Positions 42,268 through 50,736 of a DNA stretch of 64,000 nucleotides are shown one piece after another (position 1 is the first letter of the stretch; every line of letters starts with the position of its first letter). Source of the DNA: Pseudomonadota bacterium. GTDB taxonomy: Bacteria; Pseudomonadota; Alphaproteobacteria; Rhizobiales; Xanthobacteraceae. A program made the position numbers and the translations under genes. The notes under the pieces were generated by a model. That model was not told where the DNA came from. It did not search any database and saw nothing but the letters and a program-made list of their open reading frames with translations. The stretch spans positions 40,334 through 104,333 of the forward strand of contig JAFAGM010000120.1 in assembly GCA_023422775.1 (NCBI GenBank), written 5' to 3'.

Positions 42268-43158
42268 TCACTCCCGGATCGGCCCAGATTTCGATCGTGG
42301 TGCGGTCCGGGCCGAAACACGGCGGGATGCCGTTGCTTCGACCGTATCGAAACCTTGTCCGGTCCGCGCGCCCCAATTTGCAGCGCGCTTTTCCGCGAAC
42401 GATGCCAATCCTTCCGACGCCTCCTTTGTCTGACGCCGGTCGGAATGCATCCGCACCAGCCGCGCATAGGCATCGTCGTCGACGCTCATTCCGCCGAACG
42501 AGCTTTCCAGCGCCAGTGCCTTGGTCTCGGCCATGGCTTGCGGGCCGTTGGCAAGCAGTTGCTCCACGACCTTTGCGCCCGCCGCTTCCAATTCGGCGAG
42601 CGGCACCACCTCGTGCGCCAGACCGATACGGCGGGCATCAGCCGCGCCGAAACGCTCGCCGGTCAGCGCGTAGCGGCGCACCTGCCGCACGCCGATGGCG
42701 TCGCAAAGCTGCGGGATGATGATGGCCGCCGTCAATCCCCAGCGGACTTCGGTGATCGAGAACAGCGCATTGTCGGCGGCGATGACGACATCGCAGGCGG
42801 AGATCACGCCGGTGCCGCCACCGAAGCAGCCGCCCTGCACCAGCGCCACCGTTGGAATCGGCAGCGTATTCAGCCGCTGCACGGCTTCGAACGTGGCACG
42901 CGACACCGCTTCGTTCTCGGCCGCCGATTTCGGCCGCACGCCGTTGATCCATTTCAGATCGGCACCGGCCTGGAAATGCTTGCCGTTGCCCCTGAGGACG
43001 ACGACGCGGAGGTTCGGTTTGCTGCCGAGATCATCCATCGCCGCCAGCACGCCGTTGATGAGACCGGCATCATAGGCGTTGTTCACCTCGGGACGGTTCA
43101 GCGTGACGGTCGCGACACCGCGCGCGTCGAGATTCCATAAAACCGGGTTGGCGGTCAT
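42268..43158 (-). CDS. Enoyl-CoA hydratase/isomerase family protein (LiuC/AtuE-like)
   Basis: 296-aa crotonase-fold enzyme. CoA/oxyanion segments FQAGADLKWI (about 62-71) and GGCFGGGTGVISACD (about 109-123) are present; the first catalytic Glu position is Gly/Thr, as in LiuC/AtuE (methylglutaconyl- and isohexenylglutaconyl-CoA hydratases), while the second is kept in SITEVRWGL. Usual family length is about 262 aa; here a basic tail of about 34 residues after AEKRAANWGA looks like readthrough after loss of the ancestral stop. No other leucine or terpene degradation genes are adjacent. Confidence 0.85.
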   Translation of the reverse strand: MTANPVLWNLDARGVATVTLNRPEVNNAYDAGLINGVLAAMDDLGSKPNLRVVVLRGNGKHFQAGADLKWINGVRPKSAAENEAVSRATFEAVQRLNTLPIPTVALVQGGCFGGGTGVISACDVVIAADNALFSITEVRWGLTAAIIIPQLCDAIGVRQVRRYALTGERFGAADARRIGLAHEVVPLAELEAAGAKVVEQLLANGPQAMAETKALALESSFGGMSVDDDAYARLVRMHSDRRQTKEASEGLASFAEKRAANWGARTGQGFDTVEATASRRVSARTAPRSKSGPIRE

Positions 43159-43324
43159 CGGCGGCCCCTATGTTGTAATTGTCGAGGCGGCAATATGCCG
43201 AAGCGGCGCGGATTGATCCATCCTGTTTCGCCATGCCAGCGATGCAAGCCACATCACAGGTTGCGCCGGAGCGCCGGCTTGTGGAAACTGCCCTTCTCGA
43301 TCTCCCTCAGCAGGACACCACTCC

Positions 43325-44299
43325 ATGCGGATATGTGTTTTCGGTGCCGGCGCCGTCGGCAGCCACTTTGCGGTGCGGCTCGCGCTGGCAGGGCACGATG
43401 TTTCCTGCGTGATGCGGGGCGCGCATCTCGATGCGGTGAAGGCGAACGGGCTGGTGCTGCGAGTTGGAGACGGCGAATTCAAGGCCAGGGTACGCGCGTC
43501 CGATGATCCCGCTGCGCTCGGGCAGCAGGATGTCGTCATCTGCACATTGAAGGCGACCGGCCTGCCCGCCCTTGCGACCGGTGTTCAACCCCTGCTCGGC
43601 GACGACACCGCCGTCGTGTTTGCGCAGAACGGCATTCCCTGGTGGTACGATATCGGGCTTTCCGGCAAACATCCCCCCGTTCCGGATCTGGCATTTCTCG
43701 ATCCCGGCGGCCGCCTGCGCGCGGCGATCCCGAAACAGCGGATCGTCGGCGGCGTGGTGTTTTCGTCCAACGAAATCATCGCCCCTGGCATCGCCGCGAA
43801 CCTTTCACCGGAGCGCAACCGCCTTTTGATCGGCGAATGCGACGACCGTCCGAGCGAGCGGATCGCGCGGCTGCGCGCGGCGCTCAACGCGGCATCGATC
43901 GAATCGCCCGATGTGAAGGAAATCAGGGAGACGGTCTGGTCGAAGCTCCTGACCAACATGTCGATGTCGGTGCTGTGCCTGCTGACCGGGCAGACCGCAC
44001 GCGCCGTCCGCGACGACCCCGCGCTTGCCGAGGTCGTGCCACGCCTGCTCGACGAGGCCGGCAATGTTGCGCAAAGCGCTTTCCCCGAGGTCAGGCGCGT
44101 CACCCGATCGGGCCCCGCGCCGGACCACAAGCCGTCGATCCTGCAGGACTACGAACTCGGCCGGGCCATGGAGATCGACGCGCTGGTGCGTGCTCCGGCG
44201 GCATTCGCGCGGGCCGCCGGACTTTCGACCCCGATGCTCGACTTCATGGGCGCGCTGGCGATCCGCCAGGCGCGCGACAAGGGACTCTACCAGGGCTAG
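43325..44299 (+). CDS. Ketopantoate reductase-family oxidoreductase
   Basis: 324-aa ApbA/PanE-like protein. N-terminal NADP fold FGAGAVGSHFAVRLALAGHDV (about 5-25). The catalytic Lys is in VWSKLLTNMSMSVL (about 204-217) and the conserved Glu in ELGRAMEIDAL (about 276-286). The family includes ketopantoate reductase (pantothenate synthesis) and many paralogs of unknown substrate; no panBC genes are adjacent, so assignment to pantothenate synthesis is not made. Confidence 0.85.
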   Translation: MRICVFGAGAVGSHFAVRLALAGHDVSCVMRGAHLDAVKANGLVLRVGDGEFKARVRASDDPAALGQQDVVICTLKATGLPALATGVQPLLGDDTAVVFAQNGIPWWYDIGLSGKHPPVPDLAFLDPGGRLRAAIPKQRIVGGVVFSSNEIIAPGIAANLSPERNRLLIGECDDRPSERIARLRAALNAASIESPDVKEIRETVWSKLLTNMSMSVLCLLTGQTARAVRDDPALAEVVPRLLDEAGNVAQSAFPEVRRVTRSGPAPDHKPSILQDYELGRAMEIDALVRAPAAFARAAGLSTPMLDFMGALAIRQARDKGLYQG

Positions 44300-44323
44300 C
44301 CGGTCTACCCGGCGCGGAGTTGA

Positions 44324-45307
44324 TCAGACGGCCTGCAAACCGAGCCGCTGAAACAGCTTCCGGTCAGCCTCGTGTTCCGGATTGCCTGCCGTCAGCAACG
44401 TGTCGCCGACGAAGATCGAATTCGCTCCTGCAAGGAAACAAAGCGCCTGCGTCTCGTCGCTCATCGCCGAGCGGCCCGCCGACAGGCGGACATATGATGT
44501 CGGCATCATGATGCGTGCAAGCGCTACGATGCGGACAAATTCAATTGGCTCGATCGGTGCGGCTTCGGCAAGCGGCGTGCCGGCGATCGGAATCAGCATG
44601 TTGATCGGAACACTTTCCGGCGGCTCGGGCAGATTTGCCAGGGTCACCAGCATGTCGACGCGGTCGGCCTCCTGCTCGCCCATCCCGAGAATACCCCCGC
44701 AGCACACTTTCATGCCGGATTGCCGGACATTTTCCAGCGTGGCGAGGCGATCGGAAAAGGTGCGCGTTGACGTCACCTGCGGATAATATTTCTCCGACGT
44801 ATCGATATTGTGGTTGTAGTAATCGAGACCTGCCGCACCGAGGCGATCGGACTGCGCGCGGTCGAGCATTCCGAGCGTCATGCAGGTTTCGAGCCCGAGC
44901 GCCTTCACCGCACCGATCATTTCAACGATGGCGTCCATGTCCCTCGGCTTCGGGTTGCGCCACGCCGCGCCCATGCAGTAGCGCGTCGCACCGCCGTCTC
45001 GCGCTTTCCGCGCCTCGGCGACGACCTTCTCGACGTCCATCAGCTTCGAGGCGGCAAGCCCGGTCGCGTGATGCGAGGACTGGCTGCAATAGCCGCAATC
45101 TTCCGGGCATCCGCCGGTCTTGATGTTGAGGAGCTTGCTCAATTGCACGCGATTGGGATCGAAATTCTGTCGATGAACGGATTGCGCCCTGAACAGGAGA
45201 TCGCTGAACGAAAGTTGGTAGAGGGACCAGGCGGCCTCTTGCGACCACGCCGCTGGTCCAGCAGGCGGCATCGCGACAATCATCGTCTCATCCCGTACTT
45301 CGAGCAT
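44324..45307 (-). CDS. bioB: Biotin synthase
   Basis: 327-aa radical-SAM enzyme that inserts sulfur into dethiobiotin. The 4Fe-4S motif GGCPEDCGYCSQS (C-x3-C-x2-C, about 65-77) and ligands of the 2Fe-2S cluster are visible (Cys in YCMGAAW, LETCMTLGML, Arg in YVRLSAGR). It stands alone; the other biotin genes (bioFDA) are not in the window. The intergenic stretch to the divergent SDR gene (45308-45484) would hold its promoter. Confidence 0.95.
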   Translation of the reverse strand: MLEVRDETMIVAMPPAGPAAWSQEAAWSLYQLSFSDLLFRAQSVHRQNFDPNRVQLSKLLNIKTGGCPEDCGYCSQSSHHATGLAASKLMDVEKVVAEARKARDGGATRYCMGAAWRNPKPRDMDAIVEMIGAVKALGLETCMTLGMLDRAQSDRLGAAGLDYYNHNIDTSEKYYPQVTSTRTFSDRLATLENVRQSGMKVCCGGILGMGEQEADRVDMLVTLANLPEPPESVPINMLIPIAGTPLAEAAPIEPIEFVRIVALARIMMPTSYVRLSAGRSAMSDETQALCFLAGANSIFVGDTLLTAGNPEHEADRKLFQRLGLQAV

Positions 45308-45484
45308 TCCTGAATTCTCCAGATGGTGTTGTGGCCGTCATCGCACGGTGGCGCGGCCTGCACCAGCGCCGCGGGGCCGCACGTGCAAAAAGTTGATCGC
45401 TAGCGCAATCGGACATTGACCGCACGGTGGCGGCCGTATCACTCTTGCGCTTACCCAGGAAAAAGAAACAGGCAGGAATCGGGC

Positions 45485-46264
45485 ATGCACGTCAAAGGCA
45501 AGGTTTGCGTCGTCACGGGTGCCGCGAGCGGCATCGGCGAAGCGGTGGCGCGCGCCTATGCGGAGGCCGGCGCGCGGGGCGTCGTCGTCGCCGACCTGAA
45601 GAGTTCGCGTGAAAAGCTGGCGAAAGTGGCCGGCGATATCGATGGCCTGGCCGTGACCGGGGATGTCGGTCTCGAAGAAGACATCAAGGCGCTGATCGCC
45701 GCAGCCGAGGCCAAATATGGCCCGGTCGACGTGTTCTTTTCCAACGCCGGCCTGTCGCGCAAGGGACAGGAAGGCGCCTCCGATGCCGACTGGGACGTGA
45801 GTTGGCGCGTCCACGTCATGAGCCATGTGTTCGCGGCGCGCGCTCTGGTGCCCGGCATGCTGGCGCGGGGATCAGGCTATCTGCTCAACACGGCTTCCGC
45901 GGCGGGATTGCTGGCGTCGCTGAACTCGATGCCCTACGGGGTGACCAAGAACGCGGCGGTGGCGCTCGCCGAACACCTCGCCATTCAATATGGCGACCGC
46001 GGCATCCGCGTGTCCGTGCTGTGCCCGCAATCGGTACAGACAGGCATGACCACGCCGGGTCCGAGCGCGGCAAGGGTCGATGGCGTGCTGCAGCCGCCGG
46101 AAGTGGCGCGCATGGTGATCGAGGCCATGGAGGCGGAACGCTTCCTCATCCTGTCGCATCCGCAGGTCGCCGAATACATGCTGCGAAAGGCATCAAGCCG
46201 CGACCGCTGGCTCGCCGGCATGCGCCGCCTGCGCGACAAGATCTACGGCGCGCCGACGTCATAG
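45485..46264 (+). CDS. Short-chain dehydrogenase/reductase
   Basis: 259-aa classical SDR. Cofactor motif TGAASGIGEAVA (about 12-23), NAG (FSNAGLSRKG, about 86-95), Ser-Tyr-Lys catalytic set in NTASAAGLLASLNSMPYGVTKNA. MHVKGKVCVVTG at 45485 is the proper start; the frame is open to 45416. The Asp after the second beta strand (VVADLKSS) suggests NAD over NADP. Substrate unknown. Confidence 0.9.
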   Translation: MHVKGKVCVVTGAASGIGEAVARAYAEAGARGVVVADLKSSREKLAKVAGDIDGLAVTGDVGLEEDIKALIAAAEAKYGPVDVFFSNAGLSRKGQEGASDADWDVSWRVHVMSHVFAARALVPGMLARGSGYLLNTASAAGLLASLNSMPYGVTKNAAVALAEHLAIQYGDRGIRVSVLCPQSVQTGMTTPGPSAARVDGVLQPPEVARMVIEAMEAERFLILSHPQVAEYMLRKASSRDRWLAGMRRLRDKIYGAPTS

Positions 46265-46401
46265 CGCTTTCAAACGAGCGGATGCCGGCGCCTGCCGTGC
46301 CGACAAATTTGGTTCTCACATATATCGTGGTCGACTGCTCGCGATGCTGGAGCGGACCCGGCAGACTCCCGGAATAGAAATTCCTATCAAACGAGAGCAA
46401 A

Positions 46402-46426
46402 ACGAGCGAGACTGAGTCTCGCTCGT
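46402..46426 (+). terminator. Hairpin terminator after the SDR gene
   Basis: acgagcgagac (46402-46412) pairs perfectly with gtctcgctcgt (46416-46426) around a 3-nt loop. A loosely T-rich stretch follows (attcgttcttttgg). It probably ends the SDR transcript ahead of the regulator gene at 46469. Confidence 0.6.
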
Positions 46427-46468
46427 GCGGGGCTCCCATTCGTTCTTTTGGTTAGCTAAGATATTGAC

Positions 46469-47494
46469 ATGACGATTCAAAAGAGTGAGCAATCCCGCGA
46501 TTCAATGTCCAGGGAAAGGTCACCGCTGGATTACGCGTTGCAGGCGATTGGTGACCCCTGGAGTTTCCTCATTCTTCAGGAAGCCTTCTTCGGGGTTCGC
46601 CGATTCGGCGACTTTCAACGCAACCTGAATATTGCAAAGAACACACTGACCGATCGCTTGTCTTCCCTGGTTGAGTTCGGCTTGTTGGAGAGAAAGCGGC
46701 TGCCCGACCGTTCCGATATCCATGAGTATCGCCTGACCGACCGCGGCCTCGATACCTATCCTTATGCTCTCTCGCTGATGAAATGGGGAGACGATTGGCT
46801 GGCGGGCAAGGAAGGGCCGCCGGTGATCCTGTCGCACAAGACATGCGGCCGGGTGCTGCGTCCGCAGACGATTTGCGTGGCCTGCAAGCGAGAAGTAACC
46901 GCTGATGACATTCAGATTGATCTCGGCAGGATCGCAAAAACTGTCCGCGAGGATCTTGCGATGGTCAGGGTCTCCTCGCGCCCGGAGCTTTACACCGCCG
47001 GACGTCCTACATCCGTCAGCCGGACCTTGTCTGTCATCGGCGACCGCTGGGCGGTGTTCGTGCTCTGGCTGGCGTTGGCCGGAGTGACCAAATTCGAGCA
47101 CTTTCACAGCATTCTGGGTATTGCCCGAACGACACTCACGGCACGGCTAAATCATCTGGTCGAACGCGGATTGCTTGATCGAGTCGAGTATCAGCAGCGC
47201 CCACCGCGCCACGACTATCTCCTCAGCGAGAGCGGCAAGGCCATTTGCCCTGTTTTACTTACACTTCACGAGTGGGGACTTCGCGGCCTCCCCAGGCAAG
47301 CCCAGGTTACGTCGGTTCTTCACAGAGGTTGCGGGCATCCGCTCCATGTCGAAATCATTTGCCTTTCATGCGGCAAGCCGCCGATGCCCAGAGAAGTCGA
47401 GGTGAAGCAAGTTCACGTGGTGTCTCCACGTGCGCGTGCGACATATCGGCCCACGGCAACAGGCAAGAAAAAGGCCCGCCGCGCCAAAGGCTAA
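46469..47494 (+). CDS. Double HxlR-type transcriptional regulator
   Basis: 341-aa protein made of two copies of an HxlR winged helix plus a metal-knuckle-like segment. Winged helices span about 17-110 (IGDPWSFLILQEAFFGVRRF) and 180-272 (IGDRWAVFVLWLALAGVTKF). Each is followed by the same H-x2-C-x9-C-x2-C pattern: H123/C126/C136/C139 and H285/C288/C298/C301. Normal HxlR proteins are 100-160 aa with one domain and act as dimers; this one may behave as a built-in dimer. A basic tail (KKKARRAKG) ends the protein. It adjoins the acyl-CoA module whose promoters carry large dyads. Confidence 0.85.
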   Translation: MTIQKSEQSRDSMSRERSPLDYALQAIGDPWSFLILQEAFFGVRRFGDFQRNLNIAKNTLTDRLSSLVEFGLLERKRLPDRSDIHEYRLTDRGLDTYPYALSLMKWGDDWLAGKEGPPVILSHKTCGRVLRPQTICVACKREVTADDIQIDLGRIAKTVREDLAMVRVSSRPELYTAGRPTSVSRTLSVIGDRWAVFVLWLALAGVTKFEHFHSILGIARTTLTARLNHLVERGLLDRVEYQQRPPRHDYLLSESGKAICPVLLTLHEWGLRGLPRQAQVTSVLHRGCGHPLHVEIICLSCGKPPMPREVEVKQVHVVSPRARATYRPTATGKKKARRAKG

Positions 47495-47527
47495 CCGTGC
47501 GCGATGGCGCACGGCCGCCGTCCGTTG

Positions 47528-48751
47528 TCAATTTCTGGAATCCGACGACGACATAACGTCTCCGAATGTCTCCCAGCGATCACCTTTGAGGCGAACGGTA
47601 CGCATGTCTTTCATCGGCGCGAAGTCGGTGGGGCTCGTATTGATGGCTATGCCCGGCAGCAGCATGTCGGGCTTGAAATTCTTCAGGTTCGCTGCCTGCC
47701 GCATGACATTGGCTCGCGTTAGATCATTCCCGCACTGCTCAATCACTTTCATCAGCGTCTGCGAAATCGCGTAGGCATACACGACGAAATAGTCGTTCTT
47801 GTCCACGTCAGGCGCATACTTTGCGATGAATGCATCGAAGCGCTGCTTTGCCTCATCGTTCGCCCATTGCGGGTCCGAAGCGTCCTTCAGATACATGGTC
47901 GAAATGATGCCCTGCGAATTCTCGAAGCCGGCCGGACGGATCACGGTTCCGATCGAGGCGCCGATGCTGGACAGAATGAAAAGCGGTTTCCAGCCCATCT
48001 CGGCAACCTTGCGAATCGACTGGGCAGCGACCTTAGGCAAGGCAATCGAAACAAAAACGTCTGCTCCGCTCGCCTTCATTTTCACGATATGCGAATCTAC
48101 GGTTGGCTGGGTTACCTCGTAGCCTTCCTCGATCACGACCATCGAAGCCTTGTCGCCGAGGCCGTCTTTCAATCCTTTCAGGTAGTCCTTGCCGAGATCG
48201 TCGTTCTGGTAAAGCACGGCAATCCTGGCGTCGGGCTTCTCGCTGAGTATGTACTTGGCAAAGATGCGCCCTTCGGTTTGGTAGCTGGGCTGAAAGCCCA
48301 TCGTCCAGGGAAACTCCGTGGGATTGTTCCATCGCGTTGCACCGCCCCCGACGAACAGCTGCGGCACCTTTTTGGAATTCATGTACTTCTGAATGGCCGC
48401 GTTTGTCGGCGTGCCGACAGGATTGAAGATGAACAGCACCTCGTCGCCTTCTACGAGCTTGCGGGCTTGTTCCACCGTTTTCGGCGGGCTGTAGGCATCG
48501 TCATAGGATATGAAGTTGATCTTGCGACCGTTTATCCCGCCTTCATCATTGATCTTCTTGAAGTAGGCGGCTTCCACCCTTCCTATGACACCGAGACTGG
48601 AGACCGGTCCGCTATAAGCGAGTATGTTGCCGATCTTTATTTCGTGATCGTTTGCTCCGACGTCATACTTGCCTTGTGCGGCTGCCATGCTGGATCCTGC
48701 TGCGATGAACGCCAGCCACGACACCGCTGCTACATGAAGCTTCGTCAGCAC
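47528..48751 (-). CDS. Branched-chain amino acid-type ABC solute-binding protein (orphan)
   Basis: 407-aa periplasmic binding protein of the LivJ/Peripla_BP_6 class. GTG start with a strong aggagg site; signal peptide ends SSMAAAQG. Fold hallmarks: IKIGNILAYSGPVSSLGVIG, KINDEGGINGRKINFISYDD, DDLGKDYLKGLKDGLGDKA. No permease or ATPase gene is adjacent, so it must use a transporter encoded elsewhere or act as a sensor. It is divergent from the acyl-CoA ligase with a 104-bp shared intergenic stretch holding a large dyad. Confidence 0.9.
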   Translation of the reverse strand: MLTKLHVAAVSWLAFIAAGSSMAAAQGKYDVGANDHEIKIGNILAYSGPVSSLGVIGRVEAAYFKKINDEGGINGRKINFISYDDAYSPPKTVEQARKLVEGDEVLFIFNPVGTPTNAAIQKYMNSKKVPQLFVGGGATRWNNPTEFPWTMGFQPSYQTEGRIFAKYILSEKPDARIAVLYQNDDLGKDYLKGLKDGLGDKASMVVIEEGYEVTQPTVDSHIVKMKASGADVFVSIALPKVAAQSIRKVAEMGWKPLFILSSIGASIGTVIRPAGFENSQGIISTMYLKDASDPQWANDEAKQRFDAFIAKYAPDVDKNDYFVVYAYAISQTLMKVIEQCGNDLTRANVMRQAANLKNFKPDMLLPGIAINTSPTDFAPMKDMRTVRLKGDRWETFGDVMSSSDSRN

Positions 48752-48794
48752 TTCCTTCCTCCTTTGTGGGCGATCGTTACGTCCATTCTTTTCA

Positions 48795-48836
48795 GTTGCG
48801 CAACGCTACTCGAATTGATAAGTAGCGTTAAGCAAC
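48795..48836. promoter_or_regulatory. Large dyad between solute-binding protein and acyl-CoA ligase genes
   Basis: Half-site GTTGCGCAACGCTACT (48795-48810) faces AGTAGCGTTAAGCAAC (48821-48836); the halves are complementary at 14 of 16 positions with a 10-bp spacer. Each half contains a shorter palindrome (gttgcgcaac; gttaagcaac). It overlaps both divergent promoters. Confidence 0.7.
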
Positions 48837-48855
48837 CTACTCTGTCAATGCTTCG

Positions 48856-50574
48856 ATGGGATTCAATGTGGTGGAAGACAGGGCCTGCTCGCGCCTGAGC
48901 CATTTTCGCGGCGATCGGTCGCAGCCGTTGATTGAAGCGACGATTGGCGCTGCCTTCGACGACGTTGCCAACCGGTACGGCGACCGGATTGCACTTGTGG
49001 TTCGACATCAACGAATCCGCTGGACCTATCGCGATCTGGCACGGCACGTCGATGCCTTTGCGATGGGCCTCTGGCAGGCCGGGCTTCGGCCGGGAGACCG
49101 CATCGGCATCTGGGCTCCCAATTGTGTCGAGTGGACGGTGACACAATATGCCGCCGCCAAGATCGGCCTGATCCTCGTGAATCTAAATCCCGCCTATCGG
49201 CTCACGGAAATCAAATACGCTCTCACAAAGGTGGGGTGCAAATCATTGGTATTTGCGCACTCTTTCAAGGAGAGCCGCTACCTCGATATGCTGCGGGAGC
49301 TGGCACCGGAAATCGCTCGAGACCCTGCTGGCCGGCTTCAGGCGCCGGCGATGCCCGAACTCCGGCTTTTGATCTGCACGGCAAGCGAACATCACGAGGG
49401 TGTTTTCCGATTTGCGGACATCGCCAATGAGGGTAGTCGGCTGATCCAGCGTGGACTGGATGAATGGCCGGACGAGCTCAAGCCCCACGATCCGATCAAT
49501 ATTCAATTCACCAGCGGCACGACCGGCGCGCCGAAGGCCGCGACCCTAAGTCATCGAGGCCTGCTGAATAACGCCTGGTTCACAGGAGAAGTCTGCGGCA
49601 CGTCGCACGATGACGCGATTTGCGTGCCGCTTCCGTTGTTTCACATCTTCGGCATGCTCACCGGAAATCTGCTGGCAATGCTTCGGGGTGCGAAGATTGT
49701 CCACCCGGGGGATGCGTTCGATGTCGACAGCGTTCTGAGCGCTGTCGAGGAGGAGCGGTGCACCTCGCTTTATGGCGTTCCGACGATGTTTGTGTCCGAA
49801 CTCGCGAGCCTTTCCTCCCGGCGCCGCGATCTCTCGTCGCTGCGCACGGGCATCATTGCGGGAGCCGTGGTTCCGATGGAATTGCTGCGGCGGGTAATGA
49901 CCGAAATGCATATGACCGGCGTGGTCAATGGCTACGGCATGACCGAGACGAGTTCCGCGATCATGGTCACTTCCCCAACTGACACCCCGGTGCGGCGCGT
50001 GACGTCAGTCGGGCGCGTTGTTCCACATGTCGAAGCCAAGATCGTTGATGCGAACGGAGCAACGGTCGAAATTGGCCAGCCCGGAGAAATTTACGCGCGC
50101 GGCTATTCCACGATGCTCGGCTACTGGAACGACCCCGAGACGACCGCCATGACGATCGATCATAACGGGTGGCTTCGTACGGGCGATATCGGCGTGTTCG
50201 ATGAGCACGGCTATGGCAAGATCGTTGGCCGCATCAAGGAAATGGTGATCAGAGGCGGCGAGAACATTTCCTGCGGAGAGATCGAGGAATTCCTGCAGCT
50301 CCATCCGGCAGTAGAGAGCGTCTATGTGGTGGGCGTACCTGACGACAAATACGGCGAAGAGCTCTGCGCGTGTGTCCAGCTCAAACAAGGAAAAAGCGCC
50401 GACAGCGAAGAGATCCGCGCGTTCTGTCGGGGAAAGATCGCCCACTTCAAGATCCCGCGATACGTTCGCTTCGTGGATGATTTCCCGCTGACAGCAAGCG
50501 GCAAGGTCCAGAAGTTTGCTCTGGCCAGGTCATCCGGACAAGCGTTGGGTTTGCTCGAACCTGACAACGCTTGA
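48856..50574 (+). CDS. Acyl-CoA synthetase (AMP-forming)
   Basis: 572-aa ANL-family ligase. P-loop FTSGTTGAPKAATLS (about 216-230), GYGMTET (about 356-362), YTGD-equivalent LRTGDIG (about 436-442), hinge GRIKEMVIRGGENI and catalytic Lys in LTASGKVQKFAL. It resembles medium/long-chain and AtuH-like ligases that accept branched or aryl-aliphatic acids. It begins the plus-strand acyl-CoA module and would make the thioester for the hydratase downstream. Confidence 0.9.
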   Translation: MGFNVVEDRACSRLSHFRGDRSQPLIEATIGAAFDDVANRYGDRIALVVRHQRIRWTYRDLARHVDAFAMGLWQAGLRPGDRIGIWAPNCVEWTVTQYAAAKIGLILVNLNPAYRLTEIKYALTKVGCKSLVFAHSFKESRYLDMLRELAPEIARDPAGRLQAPAMPELRLLICTASEHHEGVFRFADIANEGSRLIQRGLDEWPDELKPHDPINIQFTSGTTGAPKAATLSHRGLLNNAWFTGEVCGTSHDDAICVPLPLFHIFGMLTGNLLAMLRGAKIVHPGDAFDVDSVLSAVEEERCTSLYGVPTMFVSELASLSSRRRDLSSLRTGIIAGAVVPMELLRRVMTEMHMTGVVNGYGMTETSSAIMVTSPTDTPVRRVTSVGRVVPHVEAKIVDANGATVEIGQPGEIYARGYSTMLGYWNDPETTAMTIDHNGWLRTGDIGVFDEHGYGKIVGRIKEMVIRGGENISCGEIEEFLQLHPAVESVYVVGVPDDKYGEELCACVQLKQGKSADSEEIRAFCRGKIAHFKIPRYVRFVDDFPLTASGKVQKFALARSSGQALGLLEPDNA

Positions 50575-50663
50575 TTTCCTCACCGGCACCGAACCTCGGT
50601 CGCGTGGTCTCACTCCCGAAAGATGTCCAACGGCCCGCAGAAAAACCGCGCCCGAAAAAATCG

Positions 50664-50715
50664 GTTGCGTAGCGATACTCGCTAGGTTATGCATTTAAAG
50701 TAGTGTTACGCAACC
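50664..50715. promoter_or_regulatory. Large dyad before the enoyl-CoA hydratase gene
   Basis: Half-site GTTGCGTAGCGATACT (50664-50679) faces AGTAGTGTTACGCAAC (50700-50715); complementary at 13 of 16 positions with a 20-bp spacer. The right half matches the right half of the dyad at 48821-48836 at 14 of 16 positions. It lies 21 bp before the TTG start. Confidence 0.7.
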
Positions 50716-50736
50716 AACAACCACGGGAGAAGATCT

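Noticed and set aside
42268..43158. Assigning the hydratase to leucine degradation (liuC)
   Set aside because: The active-site pattern fits LiuC/AtuE, but no liuABDE or atu genes are adjacent, so only a family-level call is supported.
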